Positions 21,421 to 31,153 of a stretch of 64,000 nt of DNA are shown here, one piece after another. The notes below the pieces were generated by a model. The model ran no database searches and had not been told where the DNA came from. It saw nothing but the letters and a program-made list of their open reading frames with translations. The DNA lies in NCBI RefSeq assembly GCF_947507565.1, contig NC_089191.1:1550001-1614000 (forward strand), given 5' to 3'. Made by a program: the position numbers and the translations under genes. The stretch comes from Oscarella lobularis (lineage: Eukaryota; Porifera; Homoscleromorpha; Homosclerophorida; Oscarellidae). The number at the start of each line of letters is the position of its first letter. Within the stretch, counting starts at the first letter, position 1.

Positions 21421-24400
21421 CTACGACGAGCTCTTAGAAATAACTTCTCTGTTCCAGGAACCCCGTTTGGAAATTAGCATCGCAGCATAGAACCCTATTC
21501 CGGAGCGAGGCCAAAAGCGATATTTGATCCACTTCACCGATACAGACACTATTCTGTTCATCCTCAGTGCTTCTTTGACGAACGGCGTAAGCTCCGACGC
21601 AATGTAACCTACGCGACCCCAACAATTTCCCACGCAAATGTGGAAGCATATTGCATTCGGATCTTTAGGATTGTCTGCTTCCTCGACAAGTCGAACAGGT
21701 ACCGGCTTATTATTTCTCATTTCTTCGTGCGCCTTTTCTAGAAACTCTTGATGAATTTTTTGACATGGAGCTCCTAGGCACTTGAAAGCCACTGTGGATA
21801 TTTGCTCATTGGCGTCTGTGTTCGATTGTTGTGCAGTGCCGGTTCCAGCACCACCGTGATCTGTTGCGGCTTGATGCATTTCTTTTTCTACTGCGTTGTC
21901 AAAGAGCCTCGTCATTCCCAATCTGCAACAGATTGCGGAAGTAGCAGCCACTTCGTCATCTTCCTCCTCGTCGTCGTCGTCTACGTAGCTCGCCGCGTCA
22001 TCTTCATCTTCTTCTCCGAAGTTCTCTGCCGTCGGTGAGCGTCCATCCTCGATTTCTAATTCGGCAGCAGTCGGGTAACACACGCCAGCGTGAACCCATT
22101 TCCAAATAACAGGAACGTGCTCGTCAAACAAGGGAAGAGGGCTGTAAAAGTTGTAAGGTGTGACGTCGGTTTTCTTAGTAAATGGAATGGATTAATACTT
22201 TCAAAGCTCCGTCAAAATGGAAACTCACCCTAATGTCAACGCTTTCGTAAGCAATCATCATTTCAGGTAAAGTGATGTTATCCAAGGTACGTGAGTTAAT
22301 GAATGCATCTATCATTCTGCCGCATTCTTCTCCGCGTTCGTTTACGAGGCTTATGCGACATCTGTGTAGCGGGACATGCAGTACAGGGAAGCGAGGAATT
22401 TCAAAGTCAATTTCTTCATATCTGTCCGTGAGCCAGAATGGCCTCTTCGATCGAATACCGTAGTTTCACAAATTTTCGTTCTATATTTATTTTCGTACAA
22501 CGTGCAGTGTACGAAAATTAGAAATACGAATATTACCTTGGGTTGAATAAAAATAAGTGTAATTTGTACGTCACGTAGCGCGCGTGCATAGCACGTGTAC
22601 CTGTGTGTTCGGGTTGCCTTATGTCTCAGTCTATACGAACTTTCTTTAGGCCTGCCAACGGCCTTCCTGATCCGAAAGGGTCGCTGTCACAGAGTGTCAC
22701 TTCGCACGCCATTGCAGCTGCAAACCGCGAAGTTGAAGAGTCTATAAACAAAGAGGATAGTCGAAAACGTGCCAAGCACTACCATCGGTAAGCATATTTG
22801 AATAATTAACGTGAGATTGGCAAAACTGTGGCTTTTTTCGAATAGATATACCGCTGTCGTCCGCGCACAAGTGGGAAGGTACGCTCTTCAGCACGGCGTC
22901 TCCGAAGCGGCGCGTGTCTTCTCAAGGAAGCTTGGTCACCAGGTCAGCAAGACAACGGTCCAGTCGCTAAAGACCGCTTACGTGAGTGGTTCAAAGAAGG
23001 ACTGGCATGATGGCGAGCCAACAACTCTGCCTCCAAAAAAGCGAGGAAGGAACGTTCTTTTGGGAGAAAAATTGGACCAAAGGTCCAGGCGTACCTTGTA
23101 AAAGTGAGAGAAGGTGGTGGAGTTGTCTCCGCAAGAATTGCTGTAGCCGCAGCGAAAGGGATAGTCAAATCCTACGATAAGTCATATCTCGCTGAATTTG
23201 GAGGTCACATAAGCCTTGGCGTGCCTTGGGCATACTCCCTCTTTCGTCGCATGAACTTTGTTCAAAGAAAAGTTACTACTGCTAAAAGCAAGCACTCTGC
23301 TGCGGAATTTAACCGGCTGAAAGAGAAATTTTTGGCCGATGTTGAGGCAACTGTAAAGATGGAAGAAATTCCTCCAGAACTGATTCTTAACTTAGATCAA
23401 ACCGGTATAAGGATTGTTCCAAGCAGAACTTGGACTATGGAGCAACAAGGTAGCAAACGAGTTGAAATCATTGGAGCAAATGACAAAAGAATGATTACCG
23501 CTGTTTTCTGCGGATCTCTTGCTGGCAATTTCTTGCCTCTTCAAATAATATATGGAGGTAAGACTGAGCGCTGCCATCCTCGATTTCAGTTTCCAGATGA
23601 CTGGGATATTACGCACTCGCCGAAGCATTGGTCCAACGAAAGTACAATGATTGAATACTTTCAAAATATTGTAATCCCCTACGTTGAAAATAGTCGTAAA
23701 TCGTCTGAGGAAAAAAAAGCGGCTCTTGCCATTATGGACAACTTTAAAGGCCAAGTCACTGCTTCAGTTAGCAGTCTTCTAGAGGCGAATAATATTCACG
23801 TGTGTCTGTTGCCTGCAAACACAACAGATCGACTGCAGCCAATGGACATATCAGTTAACAAACCAGGTAAAGATTTCTTGAAAAGGCGTTTTGAGGCCTG
23901 GTACGCAGAAGAAATTCAGAAACAACTAGATGGAAATGACATTGAGTCTACTGAATTAGCACCAGTTGATCTTAGCTTGCCAAGGCTGAAGGTCCTAGGA
24001 GCAAAATGGATTCTGGAAATGTTTCATTATTTATCTCATAATCCACAAATAGTTGTACGAGGTTTTCAAAAAGCTGGAATTGCTGGAGTTGTGTATGGTT
24101 GCGAAGAGAGCGACGAAAGGCAAACTGATGAAGACGAGGCCATACTGGTATACAGCGACGAGTCGGAGAGCGACGAAGGGCAAACTGATGAAGACGAGGC
24201 CATACTGGTATACAGCGACGAGTCTGATGACTGATGATGAAAAGGACATCATAGCTCTAGACATTCAATTGCGTAATCCTCTCTATTTCGTCAATAAATC
24301 ACAAAGGCATAAGCTAAACAAACAATCGTTATTAATCCAGTTATGATTGAATCAGGCCAGAGAGTCTACGGTAGCTTTGTTAAAATAATTTTGTAATCAA

Positions 24401-24893
24401 TTTTTTAAATTTTGTAATCTCTTTATCGTTATGCCTAAAGATCAAAAGGCATGGAATTTCTAGACCTCCTTGTAGAAGATCGCCTGAGTATCTTCGTCTT
24501 CCGGTCACCCTACACTGTATACCACCACCTCGCCTCAAGAACAATGAACACAACCGTGAAATTCTCTGTGGCAAATGACCAACAACAACATCCCGTCTCT
24601 TCACTGCCACAGCGTAGCGATCCCTAGCATTTCCGTGCTCCCTCAGGCACTGGAGTTCCTCTCCAAGAGCTGGCTCCCATATCGTTTTGTAAACGTGGAA
24701 TCCTCGAATGCAACTTTCTCGTTCGAAGTCTTCCATTGCCTATACGGGAACGTCCTTCTAACGCACGCAAGAAAAGAACTTTTTACTATATTTCGTACAA
24801 AAGCGGTGTACGAAAATAAAGCTGTACAAAATATTATAAAACGAAATGTTTCAATGCGAAAATTTGTGAAACTACGGTATCGTTTTCGCACAT
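21421..24893 (-). CDS. HIRAN-like protein gene, split by a pogo insertion
   Basis: Reading on the minus strand, a start codon at 24893 gives five codons, then the pogo element 22458-24877 intervenes, and the frame resumes at 22457. The first long segment includes KRPFWLTDRYEEIDFEIPRF and ends at a GTGAGT donor (22228). An 87-bp intron leads to exon 2, 22141-21421, with a Glu/Asp-rich linker. A HIRAN-like core follows (KPVPVRLVEEADNPKDPNAI, then CWGRVGYIASELTPFVKEAL), ending WPRSGIGFYAAMLISKRGSW. HIRAN domains bind DNA ends, for example in HLTF and Rad5. The gene lies tail-to-tail with the candidate transposase gene inside the same TIRs, so it is probably cargo or an accessory transposition factor (inference). 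The insertion removes the native 5' end from the transcript unless the pogo DNA is spliced out. Confidence 0.72.
22621..24234 (+). CDS. pogo-family transposase with one frameshift
   Basis: Exon 1 runs from the ATG at 22621 to 22787 and exon 2 from 22846 to 24234 (58-bp intron). The N-terminus contains a helix-turn-helix (GRYALQHGVSEAARVFSRKL). The family frame VLLGEKLDQ continues as KVQAYLVKVREGGGVVSARI only after one missing base in an A run at about 23079-23081, so this copy carries a -1 frameshift. The catalytic aspartates are present in LILNLDQTGIRIVPSRTW, LAIMDNFKGQV and RLQPMDISVNKPGK. The acidic tail is doubled by a 60-bp tandem repeat. A single homopolymer error could also be a sequencing artefact. 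Confidence 0.85.
24106..24225 (+). repeat. 60-bp tandem duplication in the transposase tail
   Basis: Two copies, 24106-24165 and 24166-24225, differ at one or two bases and keep the frame. They double an acidic 20-residue segment (EDEAILVYSDES). Confidence 0.93.
24380..24736 (-). CDS. HIRAN-domain protein carried by pogo element 2
   Basis: An uninterrupted 118-residue frame antisense to and downstream of the transposase, inside the same TIRs. The sequence GFHVYKTIWEPALGEELQCL, then ARDRYAVAVKRRDVVVGHLP, RISRLCSLFLRRGG and GLEIPCLLIF matches a short HIRAN-domain type that is very common in sponge and cnidarian genomes. The HIRAN fold binds single-stranded 3' DNA ends in HLTF. Here it could protect or process excision intermediates (inference). 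The upstream start is the ATG at 24736. It is clearly a different HIRAN subtype from the gene at 21421-24893. Confidence 0.75.
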   Translation of the reverse strand: MEDFERESCIRGFHVYKTIWEPALGEELQCLREHGNARDRYAVAVKRRDVVVGHLPQRISRLCSLFLRRGGGIQCRVTGRRRYSGDLLQGGLEIPCLLIFRHNDKEITKFKKLITKLF

Positions 24894-25170
24894 ATTCGCC
24901 CTATAGTACCCGAAAGCAAAGCAGAAGAGAATAAATCAGTTATGATGAAGTAAGAGAAGACATCAAAGAACCATTTCTGCGTCTAAGCAAGGCTGTCAGA
25001 TGTCAGAGGGAAAGAGGCCAGACGGACTAAAATAGCGACACATAACTTCTCGGGACTTTGGTCTACGTCGACCACGCTAACGCTGCTGCAATTTATGAAG
25101 AAAAGAAGCTCACATCCGTAAAGAAATCTTGGGAAAATGGTCTAGGAGACGAGAAAAAGCCGTTTTAAAA

Positions 25171-25211
25171 AAAGGTGTGTCCTTAGCGCACTTTAGTGCA
25201 AAACCCCCCTG
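25171..25211 (-). repeat. Right TIR of the 9.5-kb element
   Basis: Perfect inverted copy of 15719-15759, followed by the GTTTCTTC duplication. Confidence 0.92.
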
Positions 25212-25219
25212 GTTTCTTC

Positions 25220-26389
25220 CTAGAATTTATTACGAAATGTAGTGCTGCGTCTTTGAACCGCATTCATTTCGCAATTTTTCTATGGACGCTACACGTCGGT
25301 TTAATGCATAAATAGTGCCGCAGTCGGGGGGAAAAAGACAACCCCTCTCACTGTTTTAGTTCATTTCTGGACTAAATTTATTGTATTAATTTTTTATGTA
25401 CCATTCCAAACGCAGAGGCTTTTAACAGAATTTTGTGCAATCGACCTTTTGAAAAGCTTTTTCTAAAAAAGGACTGCGCTTTTTCCGATAATAAACTTTG
25501 CTTTGATTTAGTTCGTTTCTTGACCATTTCAGCTCTATTCAAGTTCTAGGTTTTTCCTACGTTATACCTAAGATCGTCTTTACAATTGATGAAAGCTGTC
25601 GGAGTATAAAGCTTTGACATTTGCGACTAAAGTTTAACGTGCCGAAAGCGTAGATCTGCATGGACGTGGGGTACGCCGGACCAATGAACAAACGCAATAG
25701 AAGACTCAAAGTTACGTTCTGAGAGACTAGGATAACGAAAGAAACGATGTTTACCGCTAGAGTAAAACGACTTTAACTGAGAGGTTCCTAAAAAGGGGCC
25801 CGTTTCTAGAAAACAGTAGAGGGACGCTTTCTTTGTTTTATGGCATACCTTTGCACAAAGATACCATAAAACAGAATAAGAAGCACTGTCCTAGAATTCC
25901 GGGCTTATTCTGGAACGAACTGTATCCTTTAACTTAAAGGTTAAAACGCCACAAATTCGCGCGTCGTGCAATGCCAATATAAAGGATATGATTTTGCTTC
26001 TTCTGCTGCAAGGTGACTTTGAACTTCATCTTAATCGAGATGTTATGTTGCCAACGCAAACGGTGGCGAACGTTAGCCTATTTGGCGTGGCAACACAATG
26101 TCGTCGAGAGTTCTCGTCTGCTTCGGCGAGGTTATGATACGCTAATTAAATAAAACTAATTAATTGAATTGATTAATTAATTTTACCTTTACATGAGAGC
26201 ATCTCCTTCTTCAAACTCTTCTCCAACGTCGAACTATCCCTATAGAAAAAAAGAACCGACTAGATACGCATTCGAATTATGATTTTGTGGTACTTTTGGT
26301 GTTTGCCGTCGAGTCTCTTCAGCTGGGACGCCTGCGACGTCGCCATGAGTCGTCCAAGTAGTCGAAACTCCTAAAAAACAAAAAACAAT
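25220..26389. other. Intergenic, nothing recognised
   Basis: AT-rich with only very short frames. No TIRs, splice-flanked exon or RNA gene seen. Its left edge would be the intron upstream of the candidate exon at 15448-15718. Confidence 0.4.
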
Positions 26390-26730
26390 AGACGATACCA
26401 GGTTGGGCGTGTCCATCAGTGCATGCGCACTTGTCGAGGGTGAATAGACGGAAACGCCCCTTTCTTCCGAACCCTCTTCCTGAAGACCGGGTCCGTCTGA
26501 CGATGTACTCGAGTATCTCTACGGTATGACCTCTTTATGATAAGCGTTCGGTGTCCTGGCTTTGGTTGTCTTTAGGTCTGCAAAGGGAAAAACTATGGCA
26601 AAGAAATTTTGGTGGGCGTGGTCTCCTTCGCGAAACTCTCTTCCGATGGCAAACGCTGCGCCGAATTCCTCACCAATATCGACATACACGTAAGTGGCAT
26701 TATTACCTTTGACCTTAGCGAGCAGAGTCC
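26390..26730 (+). repeat. Left long TIR of the ISL2EU-like element
   Basis: 341 bp, nearly identical to the reverse complement of 29323-29663; the few mismatches cluster at the inner end. Confidence 0.92.
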
Positions 26731-26847
26731 TTATTATGGGGGAGCGGAACGGCAGAAAGCGCCTTTGAGCCAGCCCGCGCGGCGCGTCCTTCGGTAGGGC
26801 AGTTTGGGCTTGATATCTATAGGTGTTGAGTAAGACAGAGACCCAAC

Positions 26848-27967
26848 ATGGACGTAGAAAAGTGGAGTATCGCTCAGCTGAAGGATTGGCTTAGGCAAAA
26901 CTCTCCTGAAACGCCTCTATCGGGAAGGAAGCTGGTACTTGTATCAAAAGTGCGCTCGTTGCAGGGAACAAAAGCATTGGCAGAGGTCTTAGAAGCGAAG
27001 GAGGTAAAAGTTAACGCCACAATATCGGTTTCTTGGCACGATCTTCCTCCTGATGCTAACCCTGGCTGGCTGATCGACGTTATGCGATTTCCATCTATGC
27101 CTTCCGAAGTTATAGAAGCGTACCTAAAAAATCTAGGAGGCTATTCCAAAAATTAGAGGACGGGATGTCAACTTGTTCGAGACGGATACGTTGGGAACGT
27201 CAGTTTCCACGCCGGCGTGGAAGGCGTCGGTTACTGCAAGGCGCAAGTTAAGCCTCGGATGCGCTTTAGACAATATGACACCTTCGCTGTCCTAAGTCTT
27301 TTGGAAGACTCTGTCGACAGGGTTGTTGGAGCCTTGTGTCAATGTACGGCTGGACTTTCCTATTCCTGCATACATATTGCTGCCTTACTTATCAGTTTCA
27401 GCCATCTGGCAGTGTTACGTCAATGCCATGTCGATGGATTCAGCCATCTTCTTCTGGCGTAAATAGCACAGCCTTTCTCGCAGAACTAAATTTTGGTAAA
27501 GTCAGTCAGGCGCATGAGTGGAAGGGGCCTACAGCGGACGTTGATTGCCTAGCTGCTGCCATTGGTGAAGCCGACATTGAAACGTCGTGGACCTCCTTCC
27601 GTCAGATAGAAAGAGACACATTGAAGAGACATGCGTCGACAACGCCATTAGCACAGATAAAAGATCCTCTTGTTCGTCTAAAAAAATTGGACAGGAGAAA
27701 GGATTTGACAACCTCGGAGTTGATGACTTGGTCAATGCTCTGTCCGTGACTGAGACAGAAAGAAACTGCATCCAGGAGGCTACCACGGGCCAGTCGAAAT
27801 CAAATCTATGGCACACATTACGATTTCTCAGGCTGACGGCCAGCAATTTCGGTCTCGTCTGCCGAAAGCATAGAGGGGCTGTGCCAACGTCAGTTTTGTC
27901 GACATTACTGAGTGGGACAGATCTTTCCTCACTACCGGCCGTTCAGTATGGTTGGCAACATGAGTGA
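26848..27967 (+). pseudogene. SAP / SWIM / YqaJ-type nuclease gene, truncated
   Basis: It starts with a SAP-like DNA-binding segment (MDVEKWSIAQLKDWLRQNSP, ATG at 26848). A frame change near 27156 leads to a SWIM zinc finger with C-x-C-x7-C-x-H spacing (GALCQCTAGLSYSCIHIAAL, near 27330-27395). A second change leads to a YqaJ-like nuclease start (LWHTLRFLRLTASNFGLVCR, about 27808-27867). The sequence ends at the deletion junction soon after LPAVQYG, before the YqaJ catalytic residues. In ISL2EU the YqaJ protein is a second gene thought to help transposition. The frame changes could be unrecognised short introns in part, but the 3' loss is certain. Confidence 0.72.
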
Positions 27968-29316
27968 GGTCGTTCGAGGAATAGCTCAATGCAGTCGATG
28001 GCTGCTACTGAGTTGGGGAAATGCCTCCAGACGTCATCGTGATTCGGACCAGATGCAGTCAACGGCCATGTAATTAGGGGGCGGAGTTGAGCTGCCAAGA
28101 ACGGTAGCCAAGCATTCCATATTGCTGACACTGACTGCTGAGATATACGGAAGCGGTAGGCAAGATCTTCCTCTATGGCTCCTAGCCGTATCCTGACAAG
28201 AACCAGAAAAAATTCATCTTTCAGAGGAAGCTGTTGAGTGCGCCTGCCTCCTTCCGTAAGTACGGAAGCGTAGTCGTGTTCACTTCGAGGGCAGTCTATC
28301 TCACCGCCGTCAATGTTCGCCCCTGAAAGGACAATTTTGTCCGCTGCTGGTTTAAGCCATTGCCAAACTATATTGAATAATTCTTTGGCACTGAATCCAG
28401 TGTAGAACTTCAGTTGGCCGTTCAAGAGTCGATCACTGCTGAACGTAAGTTCTCCAACCAAATCCGAGGTAGATTCCAGTTTGCTTTGTAGGATACTGCA
28501 TTCTCTCTTCAGATCATCTCTTTCTCTACCAATAGATTCCAGTTTGCTTCGTAGGATACTGCATTCTCTCTTCATATCATCTCTTTCTCTACCAATAGAT
28601 TTCAGCCTTACAGACAAAGGCACATCAACATCTCGTTGTTGTTCTGCGATGTCCGGCCCATCCTGCAACTGAGGATCACATTGGGTGCTCGCCTTCATCA
28701 CATCGTCATTATCGCAGTTGCTCGACAATGTCGGTCTATTCTGAGGACGACTATGAGAATCCACCTCACTGCCACCACCGTAGCTACGATGAGCAAATTT
28801 TACAGGAACTATTTGCCTTCTACTGGCATTTGGCCCTTCTCGGTTCTCGTAATGCATGTTGCAGACAACTGCCTCACTGGATGGCTGCCAGTTCCTACCT
28901 CGCCCGTCCTTTCGATTAATCCTCTGAAGGACGACGCGCCGGACACGAGTCGGCATGCTGCTGATCTTGTGCAGAGTGAGGAGACTCCTCGAACGAAGAC
29001 AATCAGCCGACGAGAAGACGCTGCAACCGCAAATGCGCTCCTGCGTTACAGGGCAAATGGGGCATCGCCCTCGTCGATTCGAACACCCTGCAGCGCAGCA
29101 TTGACGCCTGCTTGACACAGTTCTTTCAGAGAGCGAGGCAGACATTAGCCGGGCCAACAATTGATGGCAACGACAACAAAGGACAAGTGGCTCTTTTGCC
29201 TGCGGAAATGCGCGCAAAATGCAATGAAAGCCCTTCAAAGCAAATGCGAATTGATTTGCGGCGATGATGGAACAAGAGATATTATTTTCGTGTACAAATA
29301 AGTTTAAAAAAGACAC
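27943..29316 (-). CDS. THAP-DDE (PIF/Harbinger, ISL2EU) transposase, C-terminally truncated
   Basis: One open minus-strand frame. The THAP finger shows CCAAGCSNR, then LHKISSMPTRVRRVVLQR and AVVCNMHYENREGP. About 30 unrelated residues between the first two are probably an unspliced short intron. A coiled coil follows in which a 21-residue unit (SIGRERDDMKRECSILRSKL) is directly repeated. Next is the helix-turn-helix of the DDE_Tnp_4 type (EFFLVLVRIRLGAIEEDLAY, then QQSVSAIWNAWLPFL). The first catalytic aspartate follows in AAIDCIELFLERP. The frame then ends within ten residues at the deletion junction, so the second and third catalytic positions are missing and the protein cannot be an active transposase. 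The true start is probably the ATG nearest the THAP finger rather than 29316. Confidence 0.78.
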   Translation of the reverse strand: MSFLNLFVHENNISCSIIAANQFAFALKGFHCILRAFPQAKEPLVLCCRCHQLLARLMSASLSERTVSSRRQCCAAGCSNRRGRCPICPVTQERICGCSVFSSADCLRSRSLLTLHKISSMPTRVRRVVLQRINRKDGRGRNWQPSSEAVVCNMHYENREGPNASRRQIVPVKFAHRSYGGGSEVDSHSRPQNRPTLSSNCDNDDVMKASTQCDPQLQDGPDIAEQQRDVDVPLSVRLKSIGRERDDMKRECSILRSKLESIGRERDDLKRECSILQSKLESTSDLVGELTFSSDRLLNGQLKFYTGFSAKELFNIVWQWLKPAADKIVLSGANIDGGEIDCPRSEHDYASVLTEGGRRTQQLPLKDEFFLVLVRIRLGAIEEDLAYRFRISQQSVSAIWNAWLPFLAAQLRPLITWPLTASGPNHDDVWRHFPNSVAAIDCIELFLERPHSCCQPY

Positions 29317-29322
29317 CGGCGA

Positions 29323-29663
29323 GGGCTCTGCTCCCTAAGGTTAAAGGTAATAATGCCACTTACGTGTATGTCGATATTGGTGAGGAATTCGGCGCAGCGT
29401 TTGCCATCGGAAGAGAGTTTCGCAAAGGAGACCACGCCCACCAAAATTTCTTTGCCATAGTTTTTCCCTTTGCAGACCTAAAGACAACCAAAGCCAGGAC
29501 ACCGAACGCTTATCATAAAGAGGTCATACCGTAGAGATACTCGAGTACATCGTCAGACGGACCCGGTCTTCAGGAAGAGGGTTCGGAAGAAAGGGGCGTT
29601 TCCGTCTATTCACCCTCGACAAGTGCGCATGCACTGATGGACACGCCCAACCTGGTATCGTCT
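29323..29663 (-). repeat. Right long TIR of the ISL2EU-like element
   Basis: Inverted copy of 26390-26730. Confidence 0.92.
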
Positions 29664-29888
29664 ATTGAGTACCCAATGAGGCAGCGTTTTTTCTTCTGAA
29701 CCAAGTCCAGCTGTTTCTTTCTCAATTCCAACTCGCCTTTTGCTTCGACTTCGTGCAATATTTCACAGTGTTAAAAGTACCTAAGAAAAAATGAAAAAGC
29801 GTACCGCGAGTCGGATGCATGCTCACACTTGCCTCTTTCGTTCCGTAGGCGAGCCGTTGCCGGTCGACGTGAGGAAGGATGAGTCGCA

Positions 29889-30161
29889 TTGCGGGATGAA
29901 ACGAATCGTCCTGTTTCTGCGCGAAGGGGTCCTCTTTTGTTTTCGACGACGAAATTGTCTGTTCTTACCGTCGTTTTGTTGGCGGCGTGCATTTCGGCGT
30001 GGAGCTGGCGCCAGTGCTCGACCCTAACCGAACCGGAACGTTTCGCGACGGCGACGGCACCGGAATCGTCGCCCGAGTGGCTGTCGCGAACGAAACGCAT
30101 CGCTAACTCATCAATGCCCGGATCAAAGGAGGAAACGAACGCTAATCTAATTAACAATTAA
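29889..30161 (+). CDS. Uncertain frame with a hydrophobic segment
   Basis: A GC-rich frame with one transmembrane-like stretch (LSVLTVVLLAACISAWSW). It has no in-frame ATG at its beginning; an upstream exon would be needed, and the AG at about 29848 could be its acceptor. The opposite strand is also open (29771-30157). Coding status undecided. Confidence 0.22.
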   Translation: MRDETNRPVSARRGPLLFSTTKLSVLTVVLLAACISAWSWRQCSTLTEPERFATATAPESSPEWLSRTKRIANSSMPGSKEETNANLINN

Positions 30162-31153
30162 ATTGCCGAATCTTTACACGGCATCTGGGTTATTAATAAA
30201 GACCTCTTTAGACCTCTCTTTCTCGTGGGAAGTTCCGCCCCTCCTATTGATAGCATCCGGGATCATGTAAATGCGCAAAAATGATATGTCAAGGAGACAT
30301 GTAAGAGGAGTAAATATATCTGTAAAAATGCAAATGCACACAGGTCACGTCTTCTATCCAGCAAAAAATTTAGGTAAATGAGATCCTAAAAATGAGATAC
30401 GGAAATTGCTGCACGATGGGATCTGTTCGCCGCGCCGCGACGACCGATGATTGTCATGCAGATTGCGTCTCGGACCTTTTCTCGCTTTCCAGGATGCTCC
30501 TCTTAAGGTGGTTGCTCTCTGTAAAATGAAACTGCCGACTTACCCTTTTCAGTAAGTTCTTTCTAATACTTTCTGACTGTATTACAATTTTTAGTCGCAC
30601 ATTTTTCAAATAAAATATTTTTCAATTTTTGGTGAGCCATTTAAGTTCAGAAGATGTCCCAAGTTTTGAATGACTTTGATATAATCAACTATCTTTTTTC
30701 ACGGCATCCTCTTCTGCAGCCTTTAGCAGAAACGTCTGTGATATAAATAGTTTTTAAAATCAAATGTTCGCGTTTTACTCTATTTTTTCTTCTTTTTTGG
30801 ATTTTTCTTGCCTTACTCAGCATTGATGCGATGCATAAAAAACCGTACCAGGAAAATCTTGTTTTGATGCTAACGAAGCTGCTGAACTACGAAAAGGACA
30901 TGTGACTTCAGTAGAAGCGTACGAAAAATTCATTTTTTCGTTTCGAAGGGTGACAAGTGGCTTCGCTGTCCCATTCGTCCTCAAACGGGCAAGTTGTATA
31001 CGGTACGTTCGTTTTCTGTTTCCGGATAACTCGCAGATGCGTGTCTTTGGCTGCGACAGCAATCCTACGAACAAAGGCATCGCGTGAAGACGTCCTCTCC
31101 GTAATTGAGTTAGCAGACATGAGCTAAAAATAGCACAGCTTTGTCCTAGTGAC

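Larger units (their letters stand above)
22458..24877 (+). mobile_element. pogo-type transposon 2 with antisense HIRAN cargo
   Basis: TIRs start CCGTAGTTTCACAAATTTTC (22458) and mirror at 24877. TA is duplicated at 22456-22457 and 24878-24879. Inner GTACGAAAAT/ATTTTCGTAC words recur next to both ends. The element holds a plus-strand pogo transposase and a minus-strand HIRAN gene and is nested within the HIRAN-like gene of the 9.5-kb element. Confidence 0.92.
15719..25211. mobile_element. Large TIR DNA transposon, unassigned superfamily, with two nested pogo elements
   Basis: The ends are a 41-bp perfect inverted repeat. The left copy starts CAGGGGGGTTTTGCACTAAA at 15719 and the right copy is its reverse complement ending at 25211. 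The 8-bp direct repeat GTTTCTTC flanks both ends (15711-15718 and 25212-25219). Removing the two nested pogo insertions and their TA duplications leaves about 5.26 kb. The interior holds two convergent intron-containing genes: a plus-strand gene of an unannotated invertebrate family and a minus-strand HIRAN-like gene, with stops only about 20 bp apart. An 8-bp duplication occurs in hAT and Zisupton-like elements, and Mutator elements give 8-11 bp, but neither gene resembles those transposases to my eye. Confidence 0.85.
26390..29663. mobile_element. ISL2EU-like transposon with 341-bp TIRs, internally deleted
   Basis: The first 341 bp (26390-26730, starting AGACGATACCAGGTTGGG) are almost perfectly inverted at 29323-29663. 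The 2-bp flank is AT (or TA). Inside, a plus-strand SAP/SWIM/YqaJ gene and a minus-strand THAP-DDE gene face each other, the gene pair known for ISL2EU (IS4EU) elements of the PIF/Harbinger group. Both genes lose their 3' parts at one point near 27950-27967, so a single internal deletion fused them tail-to-tail. Confidence 0.85.

Noticed and set aside
21434-21649. Alternative minus-strand frame inside the HIRAN gene
   Set aside because: Shadow of the true frame, which carries the conserved motifs.
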